64,000 nt of DNA. Origin: Pseudomonas pudica. Lineage in GTDB: Bacteria > Pseudomonadota > Gammaproteobacteria > Pseudomonadales > Pseudomonadaceae. The DNA is taken from assembly GCF_015680405.1 (NCBI RefSeq), contig NZ_JADLJS010000012.1, positions 1-64,000 of the forward strand. Reading direction: 5' to 3'. Both the position numbers and the translations under genes were made by a program. The notes beneath the pieces were generated by a model. That model made no database searches. It was not told the DNA's origin and saw only the letters and a list, made by a program, of their open reading frames with translations. This document shows positions 30,072 to 42,679 of the stretch, in pieces. The first letter of the stretch is position 1, and each line of letters starts with the position of its first letter.

Positions 30072-30839
30072 TCAAAGGCCCCGCCGCTTACGGATCATTG
30101 CATAGGCCTGATGCAACTCCCGGGTACGCTCGGTCGCTTCACGCACCTGCGCCTCACTGGCACCAGTGCCCGCCAGCTTGTCCGGGTGGTGCCGACTGAC
30201 CAGCCGACGATACGCCTGCTTGATCTTGTCGCCATCGGTATCCGCCTCGACCGCCAGCAAGCGCAATGCCGCCGCGTAGGTCATGGCGATCCCTTCCGGC
30301 CCCGCCGCCTTGCGTGGTTCGTACTCCAGCGACATGGCCTGCACCTGCCGCCGGCTCAGGCCCAGTTTCTGCCCCCAGTCCAGCAGCAGCTCACGCTCCT
30401 TGTTGCCCATCTTGCCGTCGGCCCAGACCATGCGCCAACAGGCACGCAGGGTGCCTTCGGCCGCATGCGGCTGCTGGCGAATGCGGCGCAGGTGCCCACC
30501 CAGCCGGTCCTTGCCCGCCTTGCCACGGTTGAACGCGGCAATCGCGCGCAGTCGGGCAGCTTCGGCCAGGTCCAGACGCACCATCTCCTGGCGCGCCTGC
30601 TGGATATGCTGTTCGACCACCCGGCCATCGCACTTGGCCAGGCGCCCGAGCATCACGAACAGCAACTCGTCGTCCTGCAAGGCTGGGCGCCCCCCCAGGC
30701 GTTCGCGCATGTCCTCCCAACCTTGCAAACGCAGGCGGCGGTCCATGGCCTGGCCGAGCAACGCGCCGAGCAAGGCCCCGGGGATGCTGGCAACGGCAAA
30801 GCCGGCACCGGCACCAATCACCGTGCTTGGCCACCACAT
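30072..30839 (-). CDS. djlA: DjlA-type membrane-anchored DnaJ co-chaperone
   Basis: 255 aa. A short N-terminal membrane segment (residues 5-30, Gly/Ala-rich) precedes a TerB-like helical domain. The C-terminal J domain has IKQAYRRLVSRHHPDKLAG with the HPD motif that stimulates DnaK ATPase. The ATG at 30839 is preferred to a TTG 18 bases upstream. It starts one base after the murU stop codon, so it is probably the last gene of amgK-murU-djlA. Confidence 0.88.
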   Translation of the reverse strand: MWWPSTVIGAGAGFAVASIPGALLGALLGQAMDRRLRLQGWEDMRERLGGRPALQDDELLFVMLGRLAKCDGRVVEQHIQQARQEMVRLDLAEAARLRAIAAFNRGKAGKDRLGGHLRRIRQQPHAAEGTLRACWRMVWADGKMGNKERELLLDWGQKLGLSRRQVQAMSLEYEPRKAAGPEGIAMTYAAALRLLAVEADTDGDKIKQAYRRLVSRHHPDKLAGTGASEAQVREATERTRELHQAYAMIRKRRGL

Positions 30840-30840
30840 G

Positions 30841-32528
<1,688 letters not shown>

Positions 32529-32658
32529 TACAAGGGTCTCCGACGGCCCTAGCCGTCAAGCGGGTCATGCTTTATTATCCAGCATCTTTTTCAGACCATC
32601 GAGAGGCGTGCGGCCCCACACGCGGGCAGATGGCACGCAGGAAGCCCGGACTAATAAG

Positions 32659-35460
32659 ATGGCATTGAAATCCCCCGCGTTTCGTAGAAAGTTTCCGTTG
32701 CTGGTAACCGGCGGTCTGCTGGCCCTGCAACCTCTGGCCACGTCTTACGTGGTGGCAGCCGAACAATTCGACTGCCAAGTGTCCGCCTCCGGTGGTTGGG
32801 ACTGCAAGCCCAAGACCCCAGCCAACAACCTGCCACCGCGCCCGGTGCACGAGGGTGCTGCCGTCAGCACCGGCACCGAAGCCGCGAGCGAAGGCGAAAC
32901 CGCGGACCGGCCGATGCTGGTCACCGAGGCCAAGGGCCGTGGCCTGAAGTCGCGTAGCGAAGACTACAGCCACCTGGACTGGGTTCCGCGTGAAAAGCTC
33001 ACTGCCGCACAGCTGGCCGAAACCGGCCCGTACTGCGGTGGCGCCTACATCGAGCCAACCCGCCCGGGCATGGCCGACACCACGCCGAAGGACGAGTCGC
33101 CGACCTACATCAACGCCAAGGTATCCAAGTACCAGCAGGAGCAGCAGATCGCTACCCTCGCCGGTGACGTGGTGATGCGCCAGGGCAGCATGCAGGCCGA
33201 GGCCGACGAGGCCAACCTCTACCAGACCGAAAACCGTGGCGAGCTCAAGGGCAACGTCAAGATCCGTGACAACGGTTCGCTGGTGGTCGGTGACGAGGCA
33301 CAGATCCAGCTCGACACGGGCGAAGCCCAGGTCGACAACGCCGAATACGTGATGCACAAGTCGCACATTCGCGGCAGTGCCCTGTACGCCAAGCGTGGCG
33401 AGAACGCCATCATCCGCCTCAAGGACGGTACGTACACCACCTGCGAACCGGGCAGCAACGCCTGGCAGCTGAAGGGCAACAACATCACCCTGAACCCGGC
33501 CACCGGTTTCGGTACCGCGACCAACGTTACGCTGCGGGTCAAGGATTTCCCGGTGTTCTACACACCGTACATCTACTTCCCGATCGACGACCGTCGCCAG
33601 TCCGGCTTCCTGCCGCCATCGTTCAGCAGCACCAGCGACACCGGCTTCATGCTGGTCACGCCGTACTACTTCAACCTGGCGCCGAACTACGACGCCACGT
33701 TGTACCCGCGCTACATGACCAAGCGCGGCCTGCTGATGGAAGGCGAGTTCCGCTACCTGACGCCTTCCAGCGAAGGCCAGTTCGGTGGCGCGTACCTCAA
33801 CGACAAGAACGACGACCGCAAAGACCAGACTGACTACAAAGAGCAGCGCTGGATGGTCAACTGGCAGCACAAGGGCGGGCTGGACGAGCGCCTGATGACC
33901 GAGGTGGACTACACCGACATCAGCGACCCGTTCTACTTCCAGGACCTGGAATCCGACCAGATCGGTATTGAAACCCAGGACCTGCTGAACCAGCAGGGGG
34001 CACTGACCTACCGTGGCGACAGCTACACCGCGCGGTTGAATGTGCATGCCTACGAGATGGCGACCATCTCGAAGATCACTCCGTACGATCGTCTGCCGCA
34101 GATTACCTTCAATGGCAAGCTGCCATACGAGCCGGGCGGGTTCAACATTGCCTACGAAACCGAGGCAGTCCGTTTCGATCGTGACCTGAAAGACGACTTC
34201 GTATTGAACGAAGATGGCCTTCCCGACACTTCGGCGGGTGCGCCTGGTCGCCGCCTGGACCAGAACGTCAGCGGCATCGCTCGTGCCAACGGCAACCGTT
34301 TCAACGTTGCACCATCGATCAGCCTGCCGATGGAAGCCAGTTACGGCTTCCTGACCCCCAAGCTGAAGTACGCATACACCCACTACGATCTGGACTTGGA
34401 CAGCCAGGGTAAAACCCAGGCTATCGCGCAATCGGCCAACCCGGCCTACGGCAGCTACAACAGCTCGCTGAACCGCGACGTACCGATCTTCAGCGTGGAC
34501 AGCGGCCTGTACTTCGACCGCAAAACATCGCTGTTCGGCACCAACTACAAACAAACCCTCGAACCGCGTATGTACTACCTCTACGTCCCATACAAGGACC
34601 AGAAGGACATCCCGCTGTTCGACTCCGGTGAAACCCTGTTCAGCTACGATTCGCTATTCCGCGACAATCGCTTCAGCGGCACCGACCGTATAGGTGACGA
34701 GAACAAGCTGTCGCTGGGCGTGACCACCCGCTGGATCGAAGAAAACGGCTTCGAACGCCAGAACTTCAGCATCGGTCAGGCCTTCTACTTCAAGGACCGC
34801 AAAGTTCAGCTCCCTGGTATCGATTACCGTACCCGCAGCGACTCGCAGTCCGATGTGTCGCCATACGCATTGGTGTACAACTACTACTTCAACCGCGACT
34901 GGCGCTTCAATTCGGACTTCAACTGGGACCCGGACAGCCGCAGCACCCGCTCGGGCAGCGCGATGTTCCACTACCAGCCTGAAGACAACCCGAACAAAGT
35001 GGTCAACCTCGGTTATCGCTACCGTAACGACACCATCTCCTACGACTCCACGACCGGTACCTGGAAAGTGGGCGGTGGCGACTACGGCGTCCCAGGCAGC
35101 GAGAACTACATCAAGGACTACTACAAGATCCAGCAGCATGACTTCTCGGTCATCTGGCCGATCGTTCCGCAGTGGAGCGTCATCGCTCGCTGGCAGCATG
35201 ACTACAACCGCAACCGCACCCTGGAAGCCATGGGCGGTTTCGAGTACGACAACTGCTGCTGGAAGCTGCGCCTGATCAACCGTTACTGGATCGATTACGA
35301 CGACTTCAGCCAAGCCCTCCCGGCGAACGAAAAAGGCGACCACGGCATCTTCCTTCAGATCGTCCTGAAAGGCCTCGGTGGTGTAGTCGGCAACAAGGTC
35401 GAGTCTTTCCTCGACGAAGGCATTCAAGGTTATCGTGAACGTGAAGACCAAGCTTATTGA
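32659..35460 (+). CDS. lptD: LPS-assembly protein LptD (outer-membrane beta-barrel)
   Basis: Inserts lipopolysaccharide into the outer leaflet with LptE; 933 aa, larger than E. coli LptD (784). A signal peptide precedes an OstA-like periplasmic domain (about 145-260), then the barrel. Disulfide partners are visible as N-terminal cysteines (FDCQV, WDCKP) and the tandem pair NCCWK near the C-terminus. The N-terminal extension before the OstA domain is longer than in E. coli. The chosen ATG lies past the long upstream reading. Confidence 0.95.
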   Translation: MALKSPAFRRKFPLLVTGGLLALQPLATSYVVAAEQFDCQVSASGGWDCKPKTPANNLPPRPVHEGAAVSTGTEAASEGETADRPMLVTEAKGRGLKSRSEDYSHLDWVPREKLTAAQLAETGPYCGGAYIEPTRPGMADTTPKDESPTYINAKVSKYQQEQQIATLAGDVVMRQGSMQAEADEANLYQTENRGELKGNVKIRDNGSLVVGDEAQIQLDTGEAQVDNAEYVMHKSHIRGSALYAKRGENAIIRLKDGTYTTCEPGSNAWQLKGNNITLNPATGFGTATNVTLRVKDFPVFYTPYIYFPIDDRRQSGFLPPSFSSTSDTGFMLVTPYYFNLAPNYDATLYPRYMTKRGLLMEGEFRYLTPSSEGQFGGAYLNDKNDDRKDQTDYKEQRWMVNWQHKGGLDERLMTEVDYTDISDPFYFQDLESDQIGIETQDLLNQQGALTYRGDSYTARLNVHAYEMATISKITPYDRLPQITFNGKLPYEPGGFNIAYETEAVRFDRDLKDDFVLNEDGLPDTSAGAPGRRLDQNVSGIARANGNRFNVAPSISLPMEASYGFLTPKLKYAYTHYDLDLDSQGKTQAIAQSANPAYGSYNSSLNRDVPIFSVDSGLYFDRKTSLFGTNYKQTLEPRMYYLYVPYKDQKDIPLFDSGETLFSYDSLFRDNRFSGTDRIGDENKLSLGVTTRWIEENGFERQNFSIGQAFYFKDRKVQLPGIDYRTRSDSQSDVSPYALVYNYYFNRDWRFNSDFNWDPDSRSTRSGSAMFHYQPEDNPNKVVNLGYRYRNDTISYDSTTGTWKVGGGDYGVPGSENYIKDYYKIQQHDFSVIWPIVPQWSVIARWQHDYNRNRTLEAMGGFEYDNCCWKLRLINRYWIDYDDFSQALPANEKGDHGIFLQIVLKGLGGVVGNKVESFLDEGIQGYREREDQAY

Positions 35461-36760
35461 TCGACTGCGCCCGGCGTTGCTGGGCGTTGCATTGCTGAGT
35501 GGCGCGGTGCATGCCGCGGTGCAACCTCTTGATCGCGTGGTGGCCATCGTCGACAACGACGTGGTCATGCAAAGCCAGCTGGACCAACGTGTCCGCGAGG
35601 TACAGCAAACCATCGCCAAGCGCGGCGGCGGCATGCCGCCTGCCGGTGCGCTGGACCAGCAGGTACTGGAGCGCCTGATCGTCGAAAATCTGCAGTTGCA
35701 GATCGGCGAACGCTCCGGCATCCGCATCACCGACGAAGAGCTGAACCAGGCCATGGGCACCATTGCCCAGCGCAACGGCATGTCGCTTGACCAGTTCCGC
35801 GCCGCTCTGGCCCGTGACGGCATGTCGTTCGACGACGCCCGCGAGCAGGTCAAGCGCGAGATGATCATCAGCCGCGTGCGCCAGCGCCGCGTGGCCGAGC
35901 GCATCCAGGTGTCCGAGCAGGAGGTGAAGAACTTCCTCAACTCCGACCTTGGCAAGATGCAGATGTCGGAAGAGTACCGCCTGGCCAACATCCTGATCCC
36001 GACCCCGGAAGCGGCCAACTCTGAAGCCATCCAGGCCGCCGCGCGCCAGGTTGGCGATGTGTACCAGCAGCTCAAGCAGGGTGCGGACTTCGGCCAGATG
36101 GCCATTGCCCGCTCCGCCAGCGAAAACGCCCTGGAAGGCGGCGAAATGGGCTGGCGTAAAGCCGGCCAGCTGCCACCGGACTTCGCCAAGATGCTCAGCA
36201 GCATGCCGGTTGGTGAAATTACCCAGCCTATCCGCATCCCCAACGGTTTCATCATCCTCAAACTCGAGGAGAAGCGTGGCGGCAGCGAGAACGTGCTGCG
36301 TGACGAAGTGCACGTTCGCCACATCCTGATCAAGCCTAGCGAGATCCGCAGCGAGGCTGCCACCGAGCAACTGGCCGAGCGCCTGTACGAGCGCATCAAG
36401 AACGGCGAAGACTTCGGCGAACTGGCCAAGAGCTTCTCGGAAGACCCGGGTTCGGCGCTCAACGGCGGCGACCTCAACTGGGTTGACCCGAACAGCCTGG
36501 TACCGGAGTTCCGCGAGCAGATGGCCAACGCCGCCCAAGGCGAAGTCACCCGTCCGTTCAAGACCCAGTACGGCTGGCATGTCCTGGAAGTGCTGGGTCG
36601 TCGCGCCACCGACAGCACCGAGCAGGCTCGTGAGCAACAGGCCATGAACGTACTGCGCAACCGCAAGTACGACGAAGAGCTGCAGACCTGGCTGCGCCAG
36701 ATCCGCGACGAGGCCTACGTTGAAATCAAGCTGCCTGGCGCTGACCAGGCCGCCCAGTGA
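35435..36760 (+). CDS. surA: Periplasmic chaperone and peptidyl-prolyl isomerase SurA
   Basis: Escorts outer-membrane proteins across the periplasm; LptD is a main client. The protein is 441 aa with a signal peptide (cleaved near HAA), a SurA_N domain (about 30-150) and two parvulin domains (about 170-270 and 285-385). The GTG at 35435 has AAGG at good spacing; a second GTG two codons on is possible. It overlaps the lptD end by 26 bases, so coexpression with its client is likely. Confidence 0.95.
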   Translation: MNVKTKLIDRLRPALLGVALLSGAVHAAVQPLDRVVAIVDNDVVMQSQLDQRVREVQQTIAKRGGGMPPAGALDQQVLERLIVENLQLQIGERSGIRITDEELNQAMGTIAQRNGMSLDQFRAALARDGMSFDDAREQVKREMIISRVRQRRVAERIQVSEQEVKNFLNSDLGKMQMSEEYRLANILIPTPEAANSEAIQAAARQVGDVYQQLKQGADFGQMAIARSASENALEGGEMGWRKAGQLPPDFAKMLSSMPVGEITQPIRIPNGFIILKLEEKRGGSENVLRDEVHVRHILIKPSEIRSEAATEQLAERLYERIKNGEDFGELAKSFSEDPGSALNGGDLNWVDPNSLVPEFREQMANAAQGEVTRPFKTQYGWHVLEVLGRRATDSTEQAREQQAMNVLRNRKYDEELQTWLRQIRDEAYVEIKLPGADQAAQ

Positions 36761-37746
36761 AGCCCCTGCGCTTCGCCGTCACCCCCGGCGAGCCGGCCGG
36801 CATAGGCCCCGACCTGTGCCTGCTGCTCGCCGCAGACGCCCAGCCCCACCCCCTGATCGCCATCACCAGCCGTGACCTGCTCGCCGAGCGGGCCACGCAG
36901 CTGGGGCTGGCCGTCAACCTGCTGCCGGTAGCGCCGGGCCTATGGCCCGAGCAGCCGGCGCCAGCGGGTAGCCTGTACGTCTGGGACACCCCCCTCCCAG
37001 CCCCGGTAGTACCGGGCCAGCTCGACAAGGCGAATGCCGCGTTCGTGCTGGAAACCCTGACCCGTGCCGGGCAAGGCTGCCTGGACGGGCACTTCGCCGG
37101 GATGATCACCGCCCCTGTACACAAAGGCGTGATCAACGAAAGCGGTATCGCCTTCTTCGGGCATACCGAATTCCTTGCCGAGCTGACCCACACCGCGCAA
37201 GTGGTGATGATGCTGGCCACCCATGGCCTGCGCGTGGCCCTGGTGACCACGCACCTGCCGCTGCGCGACATTGCCGACGCCATCACTGCCGAGCGCGTCG
37301 AGCGTGTAACCCGTATCCTGCATGCCGACATGCGCGACAAGTTCGGCATTGCCAACCCGCGCATCCTGGTGTGCGGCCTCAACCCGCACGCGGGCGAGGG
37401 CGGCCACCTTGGCCGCGAGGAAATCGACATCATCGAGCCGACCCTGGCCCGCCTGCGCACCGAAGGCATGGACCTGCGCGGACCGCTGCCGGCCGATACC
37501 CTGTTTACCCCCAAATATCTGGAGCACTGCGATGCGGTGCTGGCGATGTACCACGACCAGGGCCTGCCCGTACTCAAGTACAAAGGCTTCGGCGCTGCAG
37601 TCAACGTGACCCTGGGCCTGCCGATCATCCGCACGTCGGTCGACCACGGCACCGCCCTGGACCTGGCCGGCACCGGCAAGGTCGACACCGGCAGCCTGCG
37701 CGTCGCGCTGGAAACCGCCTACCAGATGGCCGAGAACCGACCATGA
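36757..37746 (+). CDS. pdxA: 4-hydroxythreonine-4-phosphate dehydrogenase
   Basis: Pyridoxal 5'-phosphate synthesis, DXP-dependent route; 329 aa. Family motifs are [12 protein letters not shown] at the N-terminus, then [26 protein letters not shown] and [13 protein letters not shown] with metal-binding His residues. The start is a GTG overlapping the surA stop as GTGA. The same order, surA-pdxA-rsmA, is found in E. coli. Confidence 0.95.
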   Translation: MKPLRFAVTPGEPAGIGPDLCLLLAADAQPHPLIAITSRDLLAERATQLGLAVNLLPVAPGLWPEQPAPAGSLYVWDTPLPAPVVPGQLDKANAAFVLETLTRAGQGCLDGHFAGMITAPVHKGVINESGIAFFGHTEFLAELTHTAQVVMMLATHGLRVALVTTHLPLRDIADAITAERVERVTRILHADMRDKFGIANPRILVCGLNPHAGEGGHLGREEIDIIEPTLARLRTEGMDLRGPLPADTLFTPKYLEHCDAVLAMYHDQGLPVLKYKGFGAAVNVTLGLPIIRTSVDHGTALDLAGTGKVDTGSLRVALETAYQMAENRP

Positions 37747-38546
37747 ACGAGCAATACCAACACCGGGCGCGCAAGCGCTTCGGCCAGAACTTCCTGCACG
37801 ACGCCGGCATCATCGACCGCATCCTGCGTGCCATCAACGCCAAGGCCGGCGAACATCTGCTGGAAATCGGCCCCGGCCAGGGCGCCCTGACCGAAGGCCT
37901 GCTGGGCAGCGGAGCACAGCTGGACGTGGTGGAACTGGACAAGGACCTGGTGCCGATCCTGCAGCACAAGTTCGCCGGCCGCAGCAATTTCCGCCTGCAC
38001 CAGGGCGACGCCCTGAAGTTCGACTTCAACCAGCTGGGCGTGCCACCGCGCAGCCTCAAGGTGGTGGGCAACCTGCCCTACAACATCTCCACCCCACTGA
38101 TCTTCCACCTGCTCAGCCATGCCGGGCTGATCCGCGACATGCATTTCATGTTGCAGAAGGAAGTGGTCGAGCGCATGGCCGCCGGCCCTGGCGGTGGTGA
38201 CTGGGGGCGTCTGTCGATCATGGTGCAGTACCACTGCCGGGTCGAGCACCTGTTCAACGTTGGCCCTGGCGCCTTCAACCCGCCGCCGAAAGTGGACTCG
38301 GCCATCGTTCGCCTGGTGCCGCACGAAGTGCTGCCGTACCCAGCCAAGGACGCAAAGCTGCTGGAGCAGGTGGTACGCGAAGCGTTCAACCAGCGCCGCA
38401 AGACCCTGCGCAACACCATGAAAGGCCTGCTCGACAGCGCCGCCATCGAAGCTGCCGGCGTGGACGGCAGCCTGCGCCCTGAACAGCTGGACCTGGCCGC
38501 CTTCGTGCGCCTGGCTGACCAGTTGGCCGATCAGCCCAAAGCCTGA
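37743..38546 (+). CDS. rsmA: 16S rRNA dimethyladenosine transferase (KsgA)
   Basis: Dimethylates A1518 and A1519 of 16S rRNA during 30S maturation; 267 aa. SAM-binding motif [15 protein letters not shown] and catalytic [18 protein letters not shown] are intact. The ATG overlaps the pdxA stop (ATGA). A longer in-frame reading starting within pdxA is not supported. Confidence 0.96.
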   Translation: MNEQYQHRARKRFGQNFLHDAGIIDRILRAINAKAGEHLLEIGPGQGALTEGLLGSGAQLDVVELDKDLVPILQHKFAGRSNFRLHQGDALKFDFNQLGVPPRSLKVVGNLPYNISTPLIFHLLSHAGLIRDMHFMLQKEVVERMAAGPGGGDWGRLSIMVQYHCRVEHLFNVGPGAFNPPPKVDSAIVRLVPHEVLPYPAKDAKLLEQVVREAFNQRRKTLRNTMKGLLDSAAIEAAGVDGSLRPEQLDLAAFVRLADQLADQPKA

Positions 38547-38559
38547 CTCAACCTGATCC

Positions 38560-38652
38560 GGCCTCTTCGCGGGCACGCCCGCTCCCACAGGTAAATCACC
38601 TCCTTCAAATAGGGTGAGATCCTGTGGGAGCGGGTTTACCCGCGAAAGGGCC
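38560..38652. repeat. REP pair, GCGGGTTTACCCGC subtype
   Basis: Arms GGCCTCTTCGCGGGCACGCC and CCTGTGGGAGCGGGTTTACC lie in the 205-base gap between rsmA and apaG. The two arms differ at several stem positions, unlike the perfect pair at 20841. Confidence 0.87.
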
Positions 38653-38751
38653 GGGACAGGCAACACAAATCCCCAAGCCCCTCACCGCTGGCCCTCCCCC
38701 CTCCCAATGGCCTAGACTGCATTATTGCGTCAGTTCGCCCAAGGCCCTTGC

Positions 38752-39132
38752 ATGTCCGACCCCCGCTATCAGATCGACGTCAGCGTCGTGACCCGCTACC
38801 TGAAAGAACAATCCGACCCCGAAAACAGTCGTTTCGCTTTCGCCTACACCATCACCGTGCAGAACAACGGCTCGCTCAAAGCCAAGCTGCTGTCGCGCCA
38901 CTGGCTGATCACCAATGGTGACGGCGAGGTCGAGGAGGTGCGTGGTGCCGGCGTGGTAGGCCAGCAGCCCAATATCGACCCGGGCCAGAGCCATACCTAC
39001 AGCAGCGGCGCGGTCATCAGCACCCGCGTGGGCACCATGCAAGGCAGTTACCAGATGTTCGCCGAAGACGGCAAACGCTTCGATGCCGAGATCGCTCCCT
39101 TCCGCCTGGCGGTGCCAGGGGCGCTGCACTGA
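38752..39132 (+). CDS. apaG: ApaG, Co2+/Mg2+ efflux-associated protein
   Basis: 126 aa, single-domain fibronectin-like fold. Typical stretches are [39 protein letters not shown] and [19 protein letters not shown]. Cellular role unclear; E. coli mutants show cobalt resistance changes. AAGG lies upstream of the chosen ATG. It overlaps apaH by one base (TGATG). Confidence 0.93.
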
Positions 39133-40007
39133 TGGCTACCTACGCCGTCGGTGACCTGCAGGGCTGCCTGCAGCCACTCAAGTGCCTGCTCGAACGGGTC
39201 AACTTCAACCCCGCCGTCGACCGCCTGTGGCTGGTCGGCGACCTGGTCAACCGCGGCCCCGAGTCACTGGAAACCCTGCGCTTCCTTTATTCGATCCGTC
39301 AGTCGCTGGTGTGCGTGCTGGGTAACCATGACCTGCACCTGCTGGCCGCCTGGCACAACGTCGAACGCCTGAAGAAAAGCGACACCCTGCGCGAGATCAT
39401 CGAAGCGCCGGACGCCGACCAGCTGTTCGACTGGCTGCGCCAGCAAAAGCTGCTGCATTACGACGAACCCCGTGGCATTGCCCTGGTTCACGCCGGCATT
39501 CCACCGCAATGGACCTTGGGCAAAGCCCTGGAGCTGGCCGCCGAGGTCGAGGAAGTGCTGCGCGACGACGAGCGCCTGAAACTGTACCTGGACGGCATGT
39601 ACGGCAACGAGCCGAACAAGTGGAGCAAGAACCTCAGCGGCATCGAACGCCTGCGGGTCATCACCAACTGCCTCACGCGCATGCGCTTCTGCACCGCCGA
39701 GGGCAAGCTCGACCTCAAGAGCAAGGAAGGCCTGGATGCCGCCCCCAAAGGCTACAAGCCCTGGTACGCACACAAAGGCCGGCGCTCACGCCACGTGAAG
39801 ATCATCTTCGGCCACTGGGCCGCCCTGCAGGGGCAGGTCGACGAGCCCGGCATCATCGCCCTGGACACCGGTTGCGTGTGGGGCGGCGCCATGACTCTGT
39901 ACAACGTCGACAGCGGCGAATACCACCGCTGTGACTGCGCCGACGACGGCACCCTGCGCCAATCGGCACAACCCACTACACTCAACGACCACACCCGAAG
40001 GAAGTAG
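39132..40007 (+). CDS. apaH: Symmetrical Ap4A hydrolase
   Basis: Splits diadenosine tetraphosphate into two ADP and removes Np4 caps from RNA; 291 aa metallophosphatase. Metal-ligand motifs: [32 protein letters not shown], and VHAGIPPQW. The start codon shares one base with the apaG stop. Followed after 5 bases by glpE, so all three are likely one transcript. Confidence 0.95.
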   Translation: MATYAVGDLQGCLQPLKCLLERVNFNPAVDRLWLVGDLVNRGPESLETLRFLYSIRQSLVCVLGNHDLHLLAAWHNVERLKKSDTLREIIEAPDADQLFDWLRQQKLLHYDEPRGIALVHAGIPPQWTLGKALELAAEVEEVLRDDERLKLYLDGMYGNEPNKWSKNLSGIERLRVITNCLTRMRFCTAEGKLDLKSKEGLDAAPKGYKPWYAHKGRRSRHVKIIFGHWAALQGQVDEPGIIALDTGCVWGGAMTLYNVDSGEYHRCDCADDGTLRQSAQPTTLNDHTRRK

Positions 40008-40012
40008 TACCC

Positions 40013-40345
40013 ATGAGCGAATTCAAGCGCATCCCTCCCGAGCAGGCCTTGGAGCTTCGCAAGAAAGAAGGTGCGGTCGTCGTCGATATTCGCGACCCAC
40101 AAGCTTTCGCTGCCGGCCACATCACCGGCGCCAAGCATCTGGATAACCATTCTGTCGCCGAGTTCATCCGCAATGCCGACCTCGACGCTCCAACCCTGGT
40201 GGTGTGCTACCACGGCAATTCCAGCCAGAGCGCTGCGGCCTATCTGGTGAACCAAGGCTTCTCGGACGTATACAGCGTCGACGGCGGCTTTGAGCTGTGG
40301 CGCGCCACCTACCCGGCCGAGACCGCCCAGGGCGCTGCCGAATAA
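40013..40345 (+). CDS. glpE: Thiosulfate sulfurtransferase GlpE (single-domain rhodanese)
   Basis: 110 aa. The active-site Cys65 lies in [14 protein letters not shown], and the N-terminal [13 protein letters not shown] is the typical rhodanese loop. Transfers sulfur from thiosulfate to cyanide or thioredoxin in vitro. It follows apaH by 5 bases. A weak GC hairpin lies about 20 bases downstream. Confidence 0.92.
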   Translation: MSEFKRIPPEQALELRKKEGAVVVDIRDPQAFAAGHITGAKHLDNHSVAEFIRNADLDAPTLVVCYHGNSSQSAAAYLVNQGFSDVYSVDGGFELWRATYPAETAQGAAE

Positions 40346-40628
40346 TTTTTTCATTTTTACTGCAGCCCGCGCCCCATGCGGGCTTGCGGCTTATCTGACG
40401 AACGGTCGTTCGCAACTTCTCCGCCCCTCACCCTTGACCTTGCGGATAACCAACTATTCTTAAGCGCAGGCCATCCAGAAAAAGGGGAGAGCCGGTACAC
40501 CGGCGTGCGGGTCATCGGTAGCGTTACAAGGTGTTCTGGGGGGTATACAGCAATCGGCAACCCCGGTTGCATGCCAGCATCAGCTGACTGATCCGGCGTC
40601 GTCTCCACGTATCGAGCGAGGTGACGTC

Positions 40629-42551
40629 ATGAGTATTTTTAGCCACTTCCAACAACGTTTCGAGTCTACGCGCCAGGAAGAACTCTCGCTGCAGGAGTAC
40701 CTCGAGCTGTGCAAAGAGGATCGCAGTGCCTACGCATCGGCGGCCGAACGGCTGTTGCTGGCCATCGGTGAGCCGGAGCTGATCGACACCTCAACCAATT
40801 CCAGACTGTCGCGAATCTTTTCCAACAAGGTTATCCGCCGCTATCCGGCCTTTGCCGACTTCCATGGCATGGAAGAGTGCATCGACCAGATCGTGTCCTA
40901 CTTCCGCCACGCCGCCCAAGGCCTGGAGGAAAAGAAACAGATCCTCTATCTGCTGGGCCCGGTGGGCGGCGGTAAATCGTCGCTGGCCGAAAAACTCAAG
41001 CAGCTGATGGAAAAGGTACCGTTCTACGCCATCAAGGGCTCGCCGGTATTCGAGTCGCCCCTGGGGCTGTTCAACGCCACCGAAGACGGGGCCATTCTCG
41101 AGGAAGAGTACGGCATCCCGCGGCGCTACCTGAACACCATCATGTCGCCCTGGGCTACCAAGCGCCTGCAGGAATTCGGCGGCGACATCAGCAAGTTCAA
41201 GGTGGTGAAGCTGTACCCGTCGATCCTCAACCAGGTCGCCATCGCCAAGACCGAACCCGGCGACGAGAACAACCAGGACATTTCGGCCCTGGTCGGCAAG
41301 GTGGATATCCGCAAACTCGAGGAATTCCCGCAGAACGACGCCGATGCCTATGCCTATTCGGGCGCGCTGTGCCGGGCCAACCAGGGCCTGATGGAATTCG
41401 TCGAGATGTTCAAGGCACCGATCAAGGTTCTGCACCCGCTGCTCACCGCCACCCAGGAGGGCAACTACAACAGTACCGAAGGCCTCGGCGCCATCCCCTA
41501 CTCCGGGATTCTGCTGGCCCACTCCAACGAGTCGGAGTGGCACACCTTCCGCAACAACAAGAACAACGAGGCGTTCATCGACCGGATCTACATCGTCAAG
41601 GTGCCGTACTGCCTGCGTGTCAGCGACGAAATCAAGATCTACGACAAGCTGCTGATCAACAGCTCGCTGGCCAAGGCCCACTGTGCGCCAGACACGCTGA
41701 AGATGCTCGCCCAGTTCACCGTACTGTCGCGCCTGAAAGAGCCGGAAAACTCCAACATCTATTCGAAGATGCGGGTGTACGATGGGGAAAACCTCAAGGA
41801 CACCGATCCGAAGGCCAAGTCGATCCAGGAATACCGAGATGCCGCCGGCGTCGATGAGGGCATGAACGGCCTGTCGACCCGCTTCGCGTTCAAGATCCTG
41901 TCCAAGGTGTTCAACTTCGACCCACATGAAGTGGCAGCCAACCCGGTTCACCTGCTGTATGTGCTGGAGCAGCAGATCGAGCAGGAACAGTTCCCGGCCG
42001 AAGTGCGGGAACGCTACCTGCGCTACCTGAAGGAGTACCTGGCCCCACGCTACATCGAGTTCATCGGCAAGGAAATCCAGACTGCCTACCTCGAGTCCTA
42101 CAGCGAATACGGCCAGAACATCTTCGACCGCTACGTGCTGTACGCAGACTTCTGGATCCAGGACCAGGAATACCGCGATCCGGAAACCGGCGAAATCCTC
42201 AACCGTATCGCCCTCAATGAAGAACTGGAGAAGATCGAGAAGCCGGCCGGCATCAGCAACCCGAAAGATTTCCGCAACGAAATCGTCAACTTCGTATTGC
42301 GCGCCCGTGCCAACAACAACGGCAAGAATCCGAGCTGGCTGAGCTACGAAAAGCTGCGGGTGGTGATCGAGAAGAAAATGTTCTCCAACACCGAAGACCT
42401 GCTACCGGTCATCAGCTTCAACGCCAAGGCAAGCAAGGAGGACCAACAGAAACACAACGACTTCGTCACGCGTATGGTGGAGCGTGGTTACACCGACAAA
42501 CAGGTTCGTCTGCTGTCGGAATGGTACCTGCGGGTCAGGAAATCGCAATAA
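40629..42551 (+). CDS. prkA: PrkA/YeaG-type serine protein kinase
   Basis: AAA+ ATPase-kinase hybrid linked to nitrogen and carbon stress in E. coli (YeaG); 640 aa. Walker A is LGPVGGGKSSLAEKL near residue 110. The C-terminal half carries the PrkA kinase-like domain. GAGGTG stands 5 bases before the ATG. The 283 bases upstream include a candidate regulatory region but no promoter I can fix with confidence. First in prkA-yeaH-spoVR. Confidence 0.94.
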   Translation: MSIFSHFQQRFESTRQEELSLQEYLELCKEDRSAYASAAERLLLAIGEPELIDTSTNSRLSRIFSNKVIRRYPAFADFHGMEECIDQIVSYFRHAAQGLEEKKQILYLLGPVGGGKSSLAEKLKQLMEKVPFYAIKGSPVFESPLGLFNATEDGAILEEEYGIPRRYLNTIMSPWATKRLQEFGGDISKFKVVKLYPSILNQVAIAKTEPGDENNQDISALVGKVDIRKLEEFPQNDADAYAYSGALCRANQGLMEFVEMFKAPIKVLHPLLTATQEGNYNSTEGLGAIPYSGILLAHSNESEWHTFRNNKNNEAFIDRIYIVKVPYCLRVSDEIKIYDKLLINSSLAKAHCAPDTLKMLAQFTVLSRLKEPENSNIYSKMRVYDGENLKDTDPKAKSIQEYRDAAGVDEGMNGLSTRFAFKILSKVFNFDPHEVAANPVHLLYVLEQQIEQEQFPAEVRERYLRYLKEYLAPRYIEFIGKEIQTAYLESYSEYGQNIFDRYVLYADFWIQDQEYRDPETGEILNRIALNEELEKIEKPAGISNPKDFRNEIVNFVLRARANNNGKNPSWLSYEKLRVVIEKKMFSNTEDLLPVISFNAKASKEDQQKHNDFVTRMVERGYTDKQVRLLSEWYLRVRKSQ

Positions 42552-42572
42552 AGCGACAAGCTACCCACCGCA

Positions 42573-42600
42573 CGCCCAAGGCTGCTGCCAGCCTTGGGCG
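42573..42600. terminator. Perfect 12-bp stem, 4-base loop hairpin after prkA
   Basis: Arms 42573-42584 and 42589-42600 are exact complements. There is no T-run, so it is more likely an mRNA stabiliser or processing site within prkA-yeaH-spoVR than a full stop. Confidence 0.6.
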
Positions 42601-42679
42601 GCGGAAGCTGCTTTGCTGCCATTACGTGCAGCAGCTCGTAGCTTGAAGCGTGCAGCTGTTCCCAGCTACCGGAGGGGCC

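Noticed and set aside
32575..34554. Minus-strand reading frame of 659 codons opposite lptD
   Set aside because: Repetitive Val/Gln/His-rich product with no domain, opposite a clear LptD; antisense shadow.
40555..40572. Sigma54-type -24/-12 promoter before prkA
   Set aside because: GG and GC elements are present but separated by 11 rather than 10 bases, and no enhancer-binding motif was seen. Spacing is strict for sigma54, so I do not call it.
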